DNA of 64,000 nucleotides, from assembly GCA_002633005.1 (NCBI GenBank), contig NMRA01000047.1:188913-252912 (forward strand). Direction: 5' to 3'. Below, piece after piece: positions 1 to 10,689 of this stretch; the stretch's first letter is position 1; each line of letters opens with the position of its first letter. The DNA comes from Phoronis australis (lineage: Eukaryota; Phoronida; Phoronidae). Made by a program: the position numbers and the translations under genes. The notes under the pieces are model-generated. The model saw only the letters and a program-made list of their open reading frames with translations, made no database searches and was not told the DNA's origin.

Positions 1-394
1 GGCATACATGTAGGTACATTTCACAGAAAGCAGAGGCCTAATTCTAAGAAATAGAATTAACAAAAACGGTAATTACGAGTAATTTACGTAAGCACATCAG
101 CTTTTAGGGCCTAAACTCTCCATTTAGGTCTAATGTAACTTCGTTCCGTAAAATACTGTAACATGACTTTAACACCCAAACACGTATTATAAAAAAACTT
201 TCTAGCATCATAGAATATAGTACATGGATCTGTTGTCTGTTATCTATGCTGGCATGTAGTACCATAGGTTGTCGAAGGTAGTTTTAGGACTGGGGTTGAA
301 AAAATATCAGAAGCCAAGCTACTTCCGGTATCCACCGTAATTGTCTTGTTTGTTGACTTAAATTTTGCGGAGACACCGCCAGTTGTATGGAACC

Positions 395-1040
395 GTATCT
401 AAAGTGCCCCGCTTGACGAACAAAAAAAATGAAAATGAAGCAATGAAATTATGCTTGATTTGATAACTACCTCTCGGTCAATTTTCAGTCGAGCAGGCAG
501 CCGGAAATTCTCAGTGCAAACTCCAGCGGCTAGTCTCGGGTTCGCAAGCTCAAATAATAGAATGTATAGTTCACTTCCCGATTCTTCAATCAGTTGTTCT
601 TCTCTACATGTCACAAAAAATTGTCGGAATTGCTTTCATTTCAATACAAGTTTCTAGTAATTTAATATCTGCAAACCGAATTTCAGAACAAATTTGGCTG
701 TTGCGAAGTTGTCATCAACTCCCGAGAGATGACGTAAATTTTTAGGAAATGGCGCGTGCGCGTGTCACGGGGGTACTGTTTTCAAACTGACGACCGACTT
801 TTCTTTGTTACAAAAAGCGCAAAAATATGCAAAAATGAGGTTTATTGGATTATTTTTCACTTAAACCGCTGCAGCTGGTAAAGTGAGTGTCGCTTGACTC
901 CTAGATTTTGCATGCACCCCTGCCGGTTGTTAGCTCTATATGTTGATCTAAGTTTAACGACGAGGTGACAAGCAAAACTACCTTTGCTGTGTGAAATTTC
1001 GGGATCAAACGGAGATCAACTCACAGTGGTACCTATCTAT
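395..1040. repeat. Dispersed repeat, copy 1 (inverted copy at 17.4-17.8 kb)
   Basis: Reading the reverse complement of 17,380-17,810 beside this stretch gives long runs of matching sequence. These include the blocks around CCGAATTTCAGAACAAATTT, AGGAAATGGCGCGT, TTTTCACTTAAAC, GATTTTGCATGCACCCC and CGAGGTGAC. The copies diverge by substitutions and small indels, as expected of an old dispersed element. No protein domain is recognisable in either copy. It could be a transposon terminal region or a duplicated promoter plus first exon, since the block contains a GTAAGTG-type donor-like site. Identity as a repeat is well supported; its nature is unknown. Confidence 0.6.
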
Positions 1041-1760
1041 AGTTTGACGATAGTTTTCATACAGCTAGCTGGATGTCTAGGCCCCGGGATGCGTCAACGT
1101 AACAGGGAAGAAAAGCAAAAAGGTTGTGAGTATGCACAGGTTGATCCGAATGGAATATGTACCCGCACGGCCAATGAACTATATCTCACAAAAACAGCAC
1201 TAGCGGTGGGCTTTACGGAAATAATAAGCTTTTATTTTTCAAAAATAAAAAAGAATACTGAGCACTGTTTAAGAAGATATGAATGTCAGAAATCAACTTT
1301 TATACTTTCAAACATTATACCAAAATGCTGAAACTTGTACTTCAGGTCTCTTTTAAAATGAAATCCCGACGCTGTTACTGTTTTATTAACTATTATTTAG
1401 TGTTTCTATTTTCTTCTGCCTTTGTTTTCTTTTCCTGAAATTCATGCAAATGGAAAGTAGAACTTTGAATGTCCCCCATGGTCTTAAGAATGTTTAATAC
1501 TTATTCCTCTTCTCCTGGTACATTTGCATTACGTGATCAAGTCTTACCCTTGCCGAAACCGTCTATCCGACACCACTTCCGTAATTGAGTATTACATCAC
1601 GAAATGGAAGAAAATCATGCTATTGGTCAGAACAGACAGCGACGTGAGAGATGTAAATGTAAAATATGACTAATTGTCTCGTCGCGTCAAGGACGTGCAG
1701 TCTTATGAAGCAACATCGTTTTTTCGTCTTTATATTTCGTTATGATTACCAACGTCATGT
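1041..1760. other. No gene recognised
   Basis: A 115-codon open frame begins at 984 on the plus strand, but its translation shows no family signature, no splice context and no signal peptide. I see nothing else here beyond AT-rich unique-looking sequence. Confidence 0.5.
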
Positions 1761-1831
1761 CATGGGCGGTGCAGCACTGAAAGAAGTGGGGGCTTAAGTC
1801 CCCCCCAGCCCCCTGTGGCGCGCCGTCCATG
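1761..1831 (+). repeat. GC-rich foldback element, copy 1
   Basis: A roughly 70-base palindromic unit opens with CATGGGCGGTGCAGCACTGAA and closes with GGCGCGCCGTCCATG, with a G-run and a C-run facing each other inside. The same unit recurs at 4,989-5,065 and, in the opposite orientation, at 46,116-46,190. The GC-rich palindrome stands out strongly from the AT-rich background. A miniature inverted-repeat element is the simplest reading. Confidence 0.7.
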
Positions 1832-2390
1832 CATGTAGGCCTTAAGCCCTAGCCCATAGGAGGCTTATAAAAACATACAATTTTGTAACAGTTTTAGGAT
1901 GGGGTTGTTTTGATGTTTTTGATATCATAAACCATTGCCATTCATAAAATGTAACAAGTCTAGTGTTTAAACAATGTTCATTTCCATAATTTTGACTTAA
2001 ACTTTGCGGCTAATTCTCCAAATTGGACATGGACTAGAACTCATTTAAAATAACGACATTAGAGTCCATAAGGTATGATAATGCAAACAATATATATAGG
2101 TTGCAAGGTTGCATCAAGTCATTGAAATACGCTCGATTTCTAATTCTTTACACTGTGATACAAATTTATGAAGTCACCTGGTTCTCAGATTTGAAACCAC
2201 CATCGTTGAAGTTGAGAACAGAAATACGTTATCAAAATGACAATGACGTCAGTTTATTGGACAACACATTTACAAATCTTCATGCCCCAGGTTTTTCAGA
2301 AATTGCTGATTTTAAGCACTTCAAGCCCCACAAACAACCGTTGCTAACTGTCGTGAAACGTTTGAGCTGGTTTTACTGGGTAGGAGTACT

Positions 2391-2560
2391 TACCGCCGTC
2401 CAAGGAGTTTTCATTGTACTTCGTTGAAGTCTTCGAGTTAAGCTTTCTCGAACACTGTGCAAACTAGGCTAATAATGTCGAGAACGATTCTCTGTCTGCA
2501 GCTTGCTTCACTGGGACTTCCGAAACACGTTCTAAACTCACAAGCTTTCAATATTCTTTG
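2391..2560 (-). promoter_or_regulatory. Possible promoter and first exon of a minus-strand transcript
   Basis: On the minus strand a short ATG frame starting at 2,414 (M-K-T-P-W-T-A) runs into a strong donor, GGCG|GTAAGTACT, whose GT is at 2,393-2,392. Upstream, near 2,700-2,730, lies a facing pair of CCAAT-type motifs (ATTGGTC and GACCAAT). No matching acceptor exon was found toward lower coordinates inside the window. This is a weak call from a donor and context only; chance is quite possible. Confidence 0.15.
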
Positions 2561-3164
2561 AATGATTAATACAATAAGTAACACCAATCAATCACAGGTT
2601 TCAAAAGATTCCAAAATGCACGTCCTCTAGCAAAGGCTGTAAGAACAAAAGAGACTGAACACGCGGGCGCTTCGGAAATTTTAATATCGCCAAAAGGTCC
2701 TGATTGGTCGAAACGATAGACCAATTAGCCATAAGTGGAATTCACGTAACAGCTAGTTAGGCAACCATGTCAATCCTGACCTGAAAGTCAGAGGTCACAT
2801 ACGTGACAATTTCGTGTTAATGACATTACTAATGTAGTAAGTTTCGAAGAGTATGAGACACTTGCGTGTCACAACCGGGCTACGTGCCTAGAGCACTTGC
2901 ACGTCACACTAATGGTTTACGGAGAACGATTGCAAATGCCTTGCAGGATTCTTTCTTCTTCCTCTTCGTTCCCATGATGGACAGAACGCGTTCATGTCTT
3001 GTTCTCTTCAACAAGATGAGTGATACAGACACAGAGACTCTGCCTACTCTCCTAAGTCAACATGCTTCATCTTCGTGGCAGCTCATGCTTTTGTTTGGAC
3101 TGTCTCTTCCATAGACGGCCTTGCTCTCCTTGGCTGATGAGCCCAGATTGCTCAGGTTGAGTTG

Positions 3165-3415
3165 TTCTTCTTGTATGTGACAAAAAACAAATTTTAGTTG
3201 TTTTACAATGTAAGGGTGTTGGCCTTACGCCCAACCCTAATATGGGAATGCTGGGGGTATAGTTCGTCTGATATGTACCATTCGACCTGTCCGGCATGGG
3301 TAGCCCTACTTGGGATTTTAAACTACCACCAGTGAAGCTGTAGAGGTAACGGAGTTACCCTAGGTGTTCCACAACGCCAAGGCATATACCCCAGGAACAA
3401 CGTGCGATATTAAAC
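3165..3415. mobile_element. Probable 3' tail of a non-LTR retrotransposon (L2/RTE-like)
   Basis: The stretch GCATGGGTAGCCCTAC, then GGGATTTTAAACTACCACC, then a 'gtgaagctgtagaggtaacg' block, resembles the non-coding tails of L2/CR1/RTE-type retroelements as I remember them. No reverse-transcriptase coding sequence is attached, as expected of a 5'-truncated insertion. The recognition rests on memory of repeat consensus style, so confidence is modest. Confidence 0.35.
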
Positions 3416-4642
3416 ATCATGTGGTAGATCTCACGATCAGTTGAATAGACGCCTGGCAAGACGTCACAACAGACAAAGCAAATCTGAAACAATTTCACCT
3501 CCGTAACGGTTATGTATTTATTTCTTTTCTAGTGCCTGACGTGAATAGTCAACAGTCAAATAAGTGGAAGTGGGTGACACCACACGGGGCTTGCGAAAAC
3601 CTTACCTAGTCGACAACCAATGTATTCATATTTTCAACACCAGTCTGGGAATGGGTGATTTTAATCTTGGGCTCGTTGTTTAGTAAAGAATATCTGACTT
3701 CAAGCGGCAAAACAAATAAACCTCAAATACGATATGTTCTTTTTAATTGAAAAAAATAAAAAGTCGCATCACTTTCAGCAAAAATTTACAAACGAAAATA
3801 CTCAAGCATTTCGAAACAAAGAGACAAGATTGAATAAACATGCGTGGACACACGTGGTAAATAAACAGAAAACAACACGTTGGGAAGACAATTAGCAAAC
3901 CACGAAGCGTTATGTTGAATTGCGAAGCACACAAGAAACCAAAAAGTACACTCAATGTGTTTATTTTTAACCAGCTCAATAGCAGATCACTTTACTTCTG
4001 CCTGTATTTCCATTGGTGCCCTTCCTTACAGAGCTTCCCCATGAATTGCAGCATGCACCCTGTTTCTGTTTCAAAACATATTTAAACCATTTTCCTCTTA
4101 TACACTTGTCAAGAGTGCAGTTTCAATTTCCAAAATTGTTAAAATGAAAATTTTATAGCATTTCATTTTCTTTCCGTCCAAAAGACACAAATTACTGGCT
4201 ATTATGTGCAACAATGAGCCAATGAGTTGGCCGTCTATAGTGAAATGGTGTCCGCCTCAGCCAGGACAATTTCCATTTGAATAATCTGTTGCATTTATAT
4301 ATTGACAAACAGGAAATAATCGGCAACCATCCACCGAGGAAACGGTTAGGTCACCATCGATAACAATCAATGGTAACCACCGGAAAAAAGAACGTGTTAC
4401 AACATGGCTAAACAACTCTGATTCCCAAAATGTTCATCAGTGTTTAATTTCTGGTTTATAGGGGACTGATTTGAGTTTACTCTGAGAAACTGTCCTAAAA
4501 CAATAGAGCCGCCATCTAAGCTCTGTACTCGAGTACTCAAATAAAGTAATCTAACTGGTTAAGCTGCGAGTCTTGACTAACAGTCAAGTCTGAGCTCAGA
4601 CATTAAATCCAAGGGCCATCACCTTCATTAGCTGTATTGACG
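3416..4642. other. No gene recognised; downstream flank of the receptor gene
   Basis: AT-rich sequence lying 3' of the receptor stop codon. The 3' untranslated region presumably begins here and runs toward lower coordinates. A short tRNA-like or SINE-like string (CTAACTGGTTAAGCTGCGAG near 4,552) has no supporting B box. No other feature seen. Confidence 0.4.
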
Positions 4643-7600
4643 TCAGTCAGCCACTTCAGGTTCTTGCGTTAATGTTTCCTTCAACATTTCCCAGAATGCC
4701 TCTTGTCCCACTGCATCGTTTGCTGGCCACTTCAAATACGTGCGGGTTCGCAGCATATTGACAAGAGTGAGAGGTGCGTCTTGAACAGGTATGTCTTCAA
4801 GGAGGATCAAGACAAGAACGTCTTTTCGCTGTTGGCGTAAAACATTCCGGGCCACGTGCATTTCAAATATACACCACTCACTTTTAAGGAAATGTCTACA
4901 AGTAAAAAGCTAAAGCTGAAATTTGCTAAATCACACCGCGATTACGAAACTTTTATGTATTTTTACGATATTCATTGCGAGTGTACATCATGGGCGGCGC
5001 AGCACTGAAAAAAGTGGCGGCTACAGCCACCCCCACCCCCTGCCCCATATGGTGCGCCGCCCATGTACAATCGATTGCCATGAAAGTTCGCTATTCCAAA
5101 ACAGTCCCAAAACTGGCTTTTAGAAACACCAGCTACACGACATCAGATTTTTTAAGCAAAACATTCATTTGAAACATCTAGTATTGAATAGGTAACTAAC
5201 ATGTGAAAATACAACTCACAGTTCTTTGTTAGTTCACAAGGGCAGAAAGAATGTACGAAAGTAGACATGTCACATATAAAATTCTGCTAGCACACAATAT
5301 GTCCGATAGGTGAAAAGCTATCTTGTCAAATTTATAGAGAAAAATAAAGATTTAAGAAGAAATTAAGCTATTAATAGCACGGTTGGTACAGTGTAGATGT
5401 TACAAAGCAACATATAGTGAAGTTTTCGGCAAAGTAATATCTGACTTTAAAAAAATCTAAAAATGACAAATTCGACAATTATTTTTTTGTGAAATAAGTG
5501 AAATAGTACCGTGAACAACTCAACATGTTGATCTGATAATTCGCACTTTCTGTAGTTACAAATTTTTCTTATGGGGTGTTTGTCCAAGGCAGTCCGTGAA
5601 TGCTTCCATTCAGCAAAGCCCCAACTCTCCCACAGTACATAAAGCCGTAGACGACTAATTGGAGTGTAGGCAGTGGTAAACGCATCGCATACGCATCGTG
5701 GTAAAAAAATCGGAGTGTGTGTAGACATGAATTAGAAAAAATCATTGCTGCCAAACGACAGACCGGCAATCTGAGCCAGTATGAAACTTTCGATTGCATG
5801 GAGATTAAACCGGCTAGACAGTACCCAATAGAAGAGAAAAATTCGAAATTCGGTTGGCGAAAGGGAGATTGACATTAATGGTCAAAGGAGGGCACGTTGC
5901 AATGAATGGGAGCAAATATAATAAAACGATGTGTTTTGACCAGGAGAGAGCTACAGTAAGGCGACTCCGCAAGAAGACGCGAGAACAGATACGGTTTAAC
6001 ATTTAGGAAGCTCAGGGACGAATTTGCCCTGCAAGCTCCCACTCCGTTGCCACTCGTTTAATTTCCTTCCCTGTTTCACTCCCACCCTGTTTTCCTCCTC
6101 TTTCTTTTCCGACTTATTAGCTTCAAAACCCACTTGCCCTCTTCCGCGTAAGATTTGGACGGCATAATTGCTTCATCAATACTATATAGCAAGTACTTTA
6201 CCTGGAAACGACAAGCATGGAATGCCGACTGTTTTCAATGGCATTCAAGACGTTCTCTTCAATATCTCGACCAGGCAGGAAGTTTCTGTAGTGAATACAC
6301 AGTCCAATATCACTTTCATCTTCCAGTCTTGTTACCAAAACGTCGTGCACCCAGTGACGATCTTCGGAGCTGTAGATCACAAAAGCGTCGTACTGGAATC
6401 TTTGCCGCATATGGGGAGAATAACTATGAGACTTCCTGGCAGCAAAGTTAATCCAGAAACTAATAGTCCATCTATGTCGGTACAAAACACTGCCCAGAGT
6501 AATACAAAGGGCTACACATATTGACATGGCAATAGAAATTATCATCCAGGCAAAACTGGTGCATTTCTGAGTCAGAGCGTCCAGACTTATTTTCCGTACA
6601 TAAGTTTTCTTTTCATCACCGCAGCGGTAGTGATCTGAGTTCAAGAGTGTGACAGTTCTTGACTCCGACGACACATTGTTGAACCATCGCAGAAATGGGA
6701 GAAACAAACAAGATGAGCAGTTGAATGGATTCTGAGAGAAATCAACTGAGATATTTTTACCATGCCATAGGTGCAAGACGTTTTCTGAGACAAATCTAAC
6801 GTTGTTTTTTGCAAAACTGATGTTTTTCAGCGACGGCATTCCTGTTATGTTCATATAGGGGTTTTCGATGAAATTATTAGAAAAATCTATGTATTCAACC
6901 GAATCCTGCTTGAAACTCGTAACAGATATTAGCCTGTTACCACGCAGAAGGACTTCCTTAATTGCAGGCAAATCGTTGAAGGTTTCCGGATATAGCTCAT
7001 TCACTATACTATTGTAGGCCAAATCTAGATGCGTCAAGTTGTTAAGGTATCTAAAATGCTTCGTTTTTCTATCCCTCAGCATGATATAGAGTTTATTTCC
7101 GGCAAGTATCAATTTCTTTAACGCTGGAAATGCTTTGTAGCGGTCCGCCGTTATTGCTGTGAAATCGTTATAACCCGCATTGAGAACCTGTAGTGAGTTG
7201 AGGCATGGGTATGGGTAACCGTGAACAGGCCAATTTTTAAAGTTGCTGTGGCTAAAATCTACGCAGTTTACTTTGTTAGGAAAGCAATCCAAGTAAAAAA
7301 TGTAATTACCAGGTCGAAACGTACCCCGTAATATTATACATTCGAGATTTTTTGGAAAGCTAATCTTGCGGTGCCCTTTTTCGCCTCCGGCTACCTTAAA
7401 TGAATCTACGTCATGTACGTCATTAATGAGACCATCGGTAATCTCCTGAAGTGGTTCTTTAATATGAGACGGTCCATAACATGTTACACCTTCCGTAGTA
7501 GCATCGTGAGTGTCGCTTACGCTATTGACCTGCCAATAACTAATATCTAACAGTGTTAAATTTCTCATTCTTCCGAAATTTAAGGCAAGCTTGTGCAGAT

Positions 7601-8717
7601 TCGTCTCTTCACCTGAAGACACGAGATCGTTTTTGCCTATGTATAATGTCCTAAGATGACTCCAGTTAACACTTAGGTTATTAGCCTCGATCGACGTTAT
7701 ATGATCTTCGGCAAGAGATAAATTTTGTACTGGAAGATGTTTAAACACAGACGTCATTTCCTTGGTCAATTTCACTGGATTCAAGAAATGATTGACGAAC
7801 TCCAAATCAATATGTGTCACAGGTGACTTCAGAAGGCGCAACAAGTTGATGGAGGCGTTGAGACTAAGTTTTTTGTTACGACCAAGATCGAGACTTTGGA
7901 GTCTTGTAAATCGTGAAAGCACAGTGTTTTCCATTTCACTAATGCGACACGATCGTAAGGATAGCTCGGTTATATTGGATACGTGCTGAAACATGTCTCC
8001 TGGCACAAATAATTGATTTTCGCCTGGCGCAAATAGAACCAGCTTTGATAGGGATTTTGCAGCCTCAAACTCTTCGTCAAATTTAGTTACCCTTGTACTC
8101 TCTTCACTCAACCCACGAGCTATACTTTCGTTGTAAACAAAGTCAATAGAAAGTTTTTTCAAGTTGCCCAAAGCACGTAAAATCTGGCTTGGATACTTCA
8201 TATTCCTCCATTGAAGCACTTGGTTTTCTATAAACAACGTCTCCAGGCTTGTCAGAGGCTTGAACATTTCAATCACCAATGTATCGTAGGACAAAGAATT
8301 GTTATTCAACCGAAGTAATTTTAGAGAATCCAGTCCATCAAAAGCTCTTCGAGAAATAGTTGTGAGATTGTTTAAAGACAAGTCTATTATCTCGATACGG
8401 GGCCAGTCTCGGAATGCATGATCAGCAATAACTGCAATGCGATTTCCACTAAGATCCACTTTGATACATTTCCCGTCCTTACACTTAAACGGGATAGTCT
8501 TTGGTATGGACGAAAGTCCTCTCTTAGAGCAGTTAATGGTTACATTGTTGCTGAGTAGTTCACACCTGTTCCCTGACTTTGGTGCCAATGGCATTTCGAA
8601 CACGTTATCACGATCCCCGTATTGGCTGTCAAGCGTTTGGAACTTCATTGCACCAACCAATAAAAATAAACAACAAGCAACTGTAGCTATTTGGGTTGAC
8701 TTGACAGGGCCTCCCAT
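4643..8717 (-). CDS. Toll-like receptor, complete, two coding exons (922 aa)
   Basis: Exon 1 is 8,717-6,202 and exon 2 is 4,895-4,643, ending in TGA. The intron (6,201-4,896) has a donor TCCAG|GTAAAGT and an acceptor CTTGTAG|ACATTT, and joins S-AG|A-H in phase 2 to give the TIR segment V-V-S-R-H-F-L-K-S-E-W-C. I chose the ATG at 8,717 because it is followed at once by a signal peptide (about residues 1-24); the frame stays open upstream to 8,861. Order: signal peptide; N-terminal cap with C52, C63, C79, C84; about twenty leucine-rich repeats (85-660) with many N-glycosylation sites; one C-terminal cap (C667, C670, C699, C719); TM about 721-745; TIR 772-915 with Y-D-A-F-V-I-Y at 776, BB loop R811-N-F-L-P815-G and box 3 F906-W907. 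One cysteine cluster makes it the vertebrate-like TLR class. Known role: ligand sensing, then MyD88-type TIR signalling. The BB loop has N where D is usual, and the intron inside TIR is unusual. Ligand and orthology are unknown. Confidence 0.93.
4989..5065 (+). repeat. GC-rich foldback element, copy 2 (inside the receptor intron)
   Basis: The unit begins CATGGGCGGCGCAGCACTG and ends GGTGCGCCGCCCATG, so the ends are near-perfect inverted repeats. Its inner part has a C-rich run matching the other copies. It sits about 95 bases from the splice acceptor of the receptor's second exon, so it could fold in the pre-mRNA; that is inference. Confidence 0.75.
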
Positions 8718-9200
8718 GCTTTCGAGTAGCAGAGTTTCGATATATCCCCTCTGTAGTAGACTGAAGCAATAACAAATAAATGAGTCGTAATCGTTTAGCA
8801 CCTTATATCTGAAAGCTTCATGCCATGCATAAAAGTGTATGGCAGTAATGCCAAAAAGCATAGTTGGTTCTGGTCTGAGGCCTTTTTGAAAGTCGAGACG
8901 GCGATGTGGTTCTTTTCAGTTGCACACTTTCCAAAAAAAAAGAAAATTGAGAAAAAAATAATGCGGTATTCATATGTTTTACTCATCTCAGAGAAAATCA
9001 CAGAACCTTGCTTATCTTTACTCTTGTGCCTTGGTAAAGCATTTCAAAAAAACACGCGATCTTGGCTGAAATTGGTGCGTGCGGGCGTCGTTTTAGTCGG
9101 TGAGCGCCAGTCTCAAAACCAGTACAGACCAGAAACTACCATTCCTTTTTACGGCGAAATAACATTTAGACAATCTATCAAATAAAACGTTCTGGCAACT
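8718..9200 (-). promoter_or_regulatory. 5' flank of the receptor gene
   Basis: The receptor frame stays open to 8,861, then the sequence turns AT-rich with A-runs near 8,930-8,960. The transcription start, and any non-coding first exon, must lie in or beyond this stretch, but I cannot place them. No clear TATA box or other motif is claimed. Confidence 0.25.
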
Positions 9201-9209
9201 GAGGCAAGT

Positions 9210-9820
9210 TCTCTAGTAGCTCTTTCCATCTATCTTGGCATATGCTTATGTAGATCCTTAGCACAGTGTCTAAAGTGTCGAAACTTGGTTCAGTTCAGAA
9301 CATCGTACTTTGAAAGTGGCTGAGCTGATGATATAGAGCACTCAGATACTATGCTTTACGCACTAATCTCGGGAGCCATGTTAGGCATTGTTTTCCAAAA
9401 TGCTTCATTTTTGCTTGAGGGCTATCAAAAATAAGATTTTTGTGATATGATTTTTCATAAAAAATTCAAAGTTGAATAATATAACGGAAACAAAATAATA
9501 ATTTAGAAAACTAGAATGGCGTTTTTCGATGTTTTATACTAAAGTTATTTTTTACCTAAAAATATCAGACAAAACTTGGTCATGTTATTAATGATGTTGT
9601 TTGGGAATGATTGCAGATTTCTGTTTGTCTGAACCTCACTATAAAGACGTGATCACGTGACCCACTTAATGGGGGATAAGTACAAAACATTTACTTTCAG
9701 AAAATATAAACTTTTACTGAGGTAAAATCTGGAGGTAAAATATGCAGTCTTTGTCCTACATAACATAATGCTGCATTTCGCCATTTAAGTGGCTAAACAA
9801 ATTCGTCCATTCATTCTCAT
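9210..9820 (+). repeat. Dispersed repeat family with GTCACATGACC-type core
   Basis: This block shares an ordered set of landmarks with 36,330-36,450, 49,380-49,640, 50,275-50,960 and 60,540-61,090. The landmarks are 'ctcagatactatg..ttatgca', 'ccaaaatgct', 'gagggctatcaaaaa' and a '(g)tcacatgaccca..ttaatg' core, followed by 'cttacagaaaa'-like text. Divergence between copies is high. No coding sequence is visible. Probably an old non-autonomous element. Confidence 0.5.
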
Positions 9821-9879
9821 GAAATGGGTTTCTAATATTCCTTACCGTGACTGTCCGTTCCCAGCGTGTCCGCTACGGG

Positions 9880-10300
9880 TTTCCTCGGGAATATTTTTTA
9901 CACCGGTGTTTCTGATTGGCTGATCGAATTGTCAACAGATAGCTATGTAAACAAACTGCCATGACTGATGGGGAAAGTGTAAATGTGGATATAGTTTGTG
10001 GTCTGTTGTACAGACAAATCGGTGCTTAATTGGGATATATTCAAGAAAAGTGAATCGGAATGTTGTGCCTTTTTGATGTGCATTTTTCTGCTGTCGCTGA
10101 CTTTTGTTTATATTGCTGCCCAGTATTCAGACAGTATGAATAACACGCCGGTTAAATCAACCACGCAGCTATTAACCGTGTATTACTGCAGAAACGTAAT
10201 AGTTCGCAAAGATGTTGACAAGGCTAAAAACTCGTTCACAGTCCACTATATTTTCTTTCTTTGTTATAAAGCTAAGCAATGACTGCCGAGGTTATATCAA
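9880..10300 (+). repeat. Dispersed element, copy 1 (inverted copy at 12.85-13.14 kb)
   Basis: The stretch from 'cctcgggaatattttttacacc' through 'gtctgattggct', 'gtaaacaaactg', 'gtacagacaaatcggtgct' and 'atgaataacacgccgg' matches the reverse complement of 12,848-13,138 block by block. The two copies therefore form a divergent inverted pair about 2.6 kb apart. The small open frame here (9,998-10,282) is not retained in the second copy and is not called as a gene. Confidence 0.65.
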
Positions 10301-10319
10301 CCAGTGATAAAACTTAGTT

Positions 10320-10686
10320 TTCAAAAACTTAAGTTTTGATGACTTATGTTTGTTACTAAAAACTTGTTCCAAAACTTAAGTTTTTCAAAAACTTAAGTTT
10401 CTGAAACTTAAGTTTTCTAAAAACTTAACTATTTTGGAACACGTTTTTTGGAACGAACTTAAGTTTTTAAAACTTAAGTTTTTGAAAAACTTAAGTTTTC
10501 AGAACTTGAGTTTTTGGAAAACTTAAGTTTTCAGAACTTAAGTTCTTGAAAAATTTAAGTTTTTGAAAACTTAAGTTATGAAAACTTAAGTTCGTTCCAA
10601 AAAACTTGTTCCAAATACTTCGCCAAAAACTTAAGTTTTCGTGAATGAAAACTTAAGTTTTTCAGACCAAAAACTTAAGTTCATTT
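10320..10686. repeat. Array of self-complementary AAACTTAAGTTT units
   Basis: Fourteen CTTAAG hexamers occur in about 365 bases, almost all inside the palindrome AAACTTAAGTTT, with irregular 8-40 base spacing. The array is also palindromic at a larger scale: GGAACACGTTTTTTGGAACG at 10,437 faces CGTTCCAAAAAACTTGTTCC near 10,592. It lies next to the dispersed element at 9,880 and may be part of it. No gene. Confidence 0.85.
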
Positions 10687-10689
10687 TTG

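Noticed and set aside
984-1331. 115-codon open frame as a gene
   Set aside because: No recognisable domain, no splice context, and it starts within a dispersed repeat.
2101-2427. 108-codon plus-strand open frame
   Set aside because: No family signature; the opposite strand carries a better donor-bearing candidate exon.
6155-8772. Plus-strand open frames opposite the receptor
   Set aside because: They are antisense shadows of the receptor coding exon.
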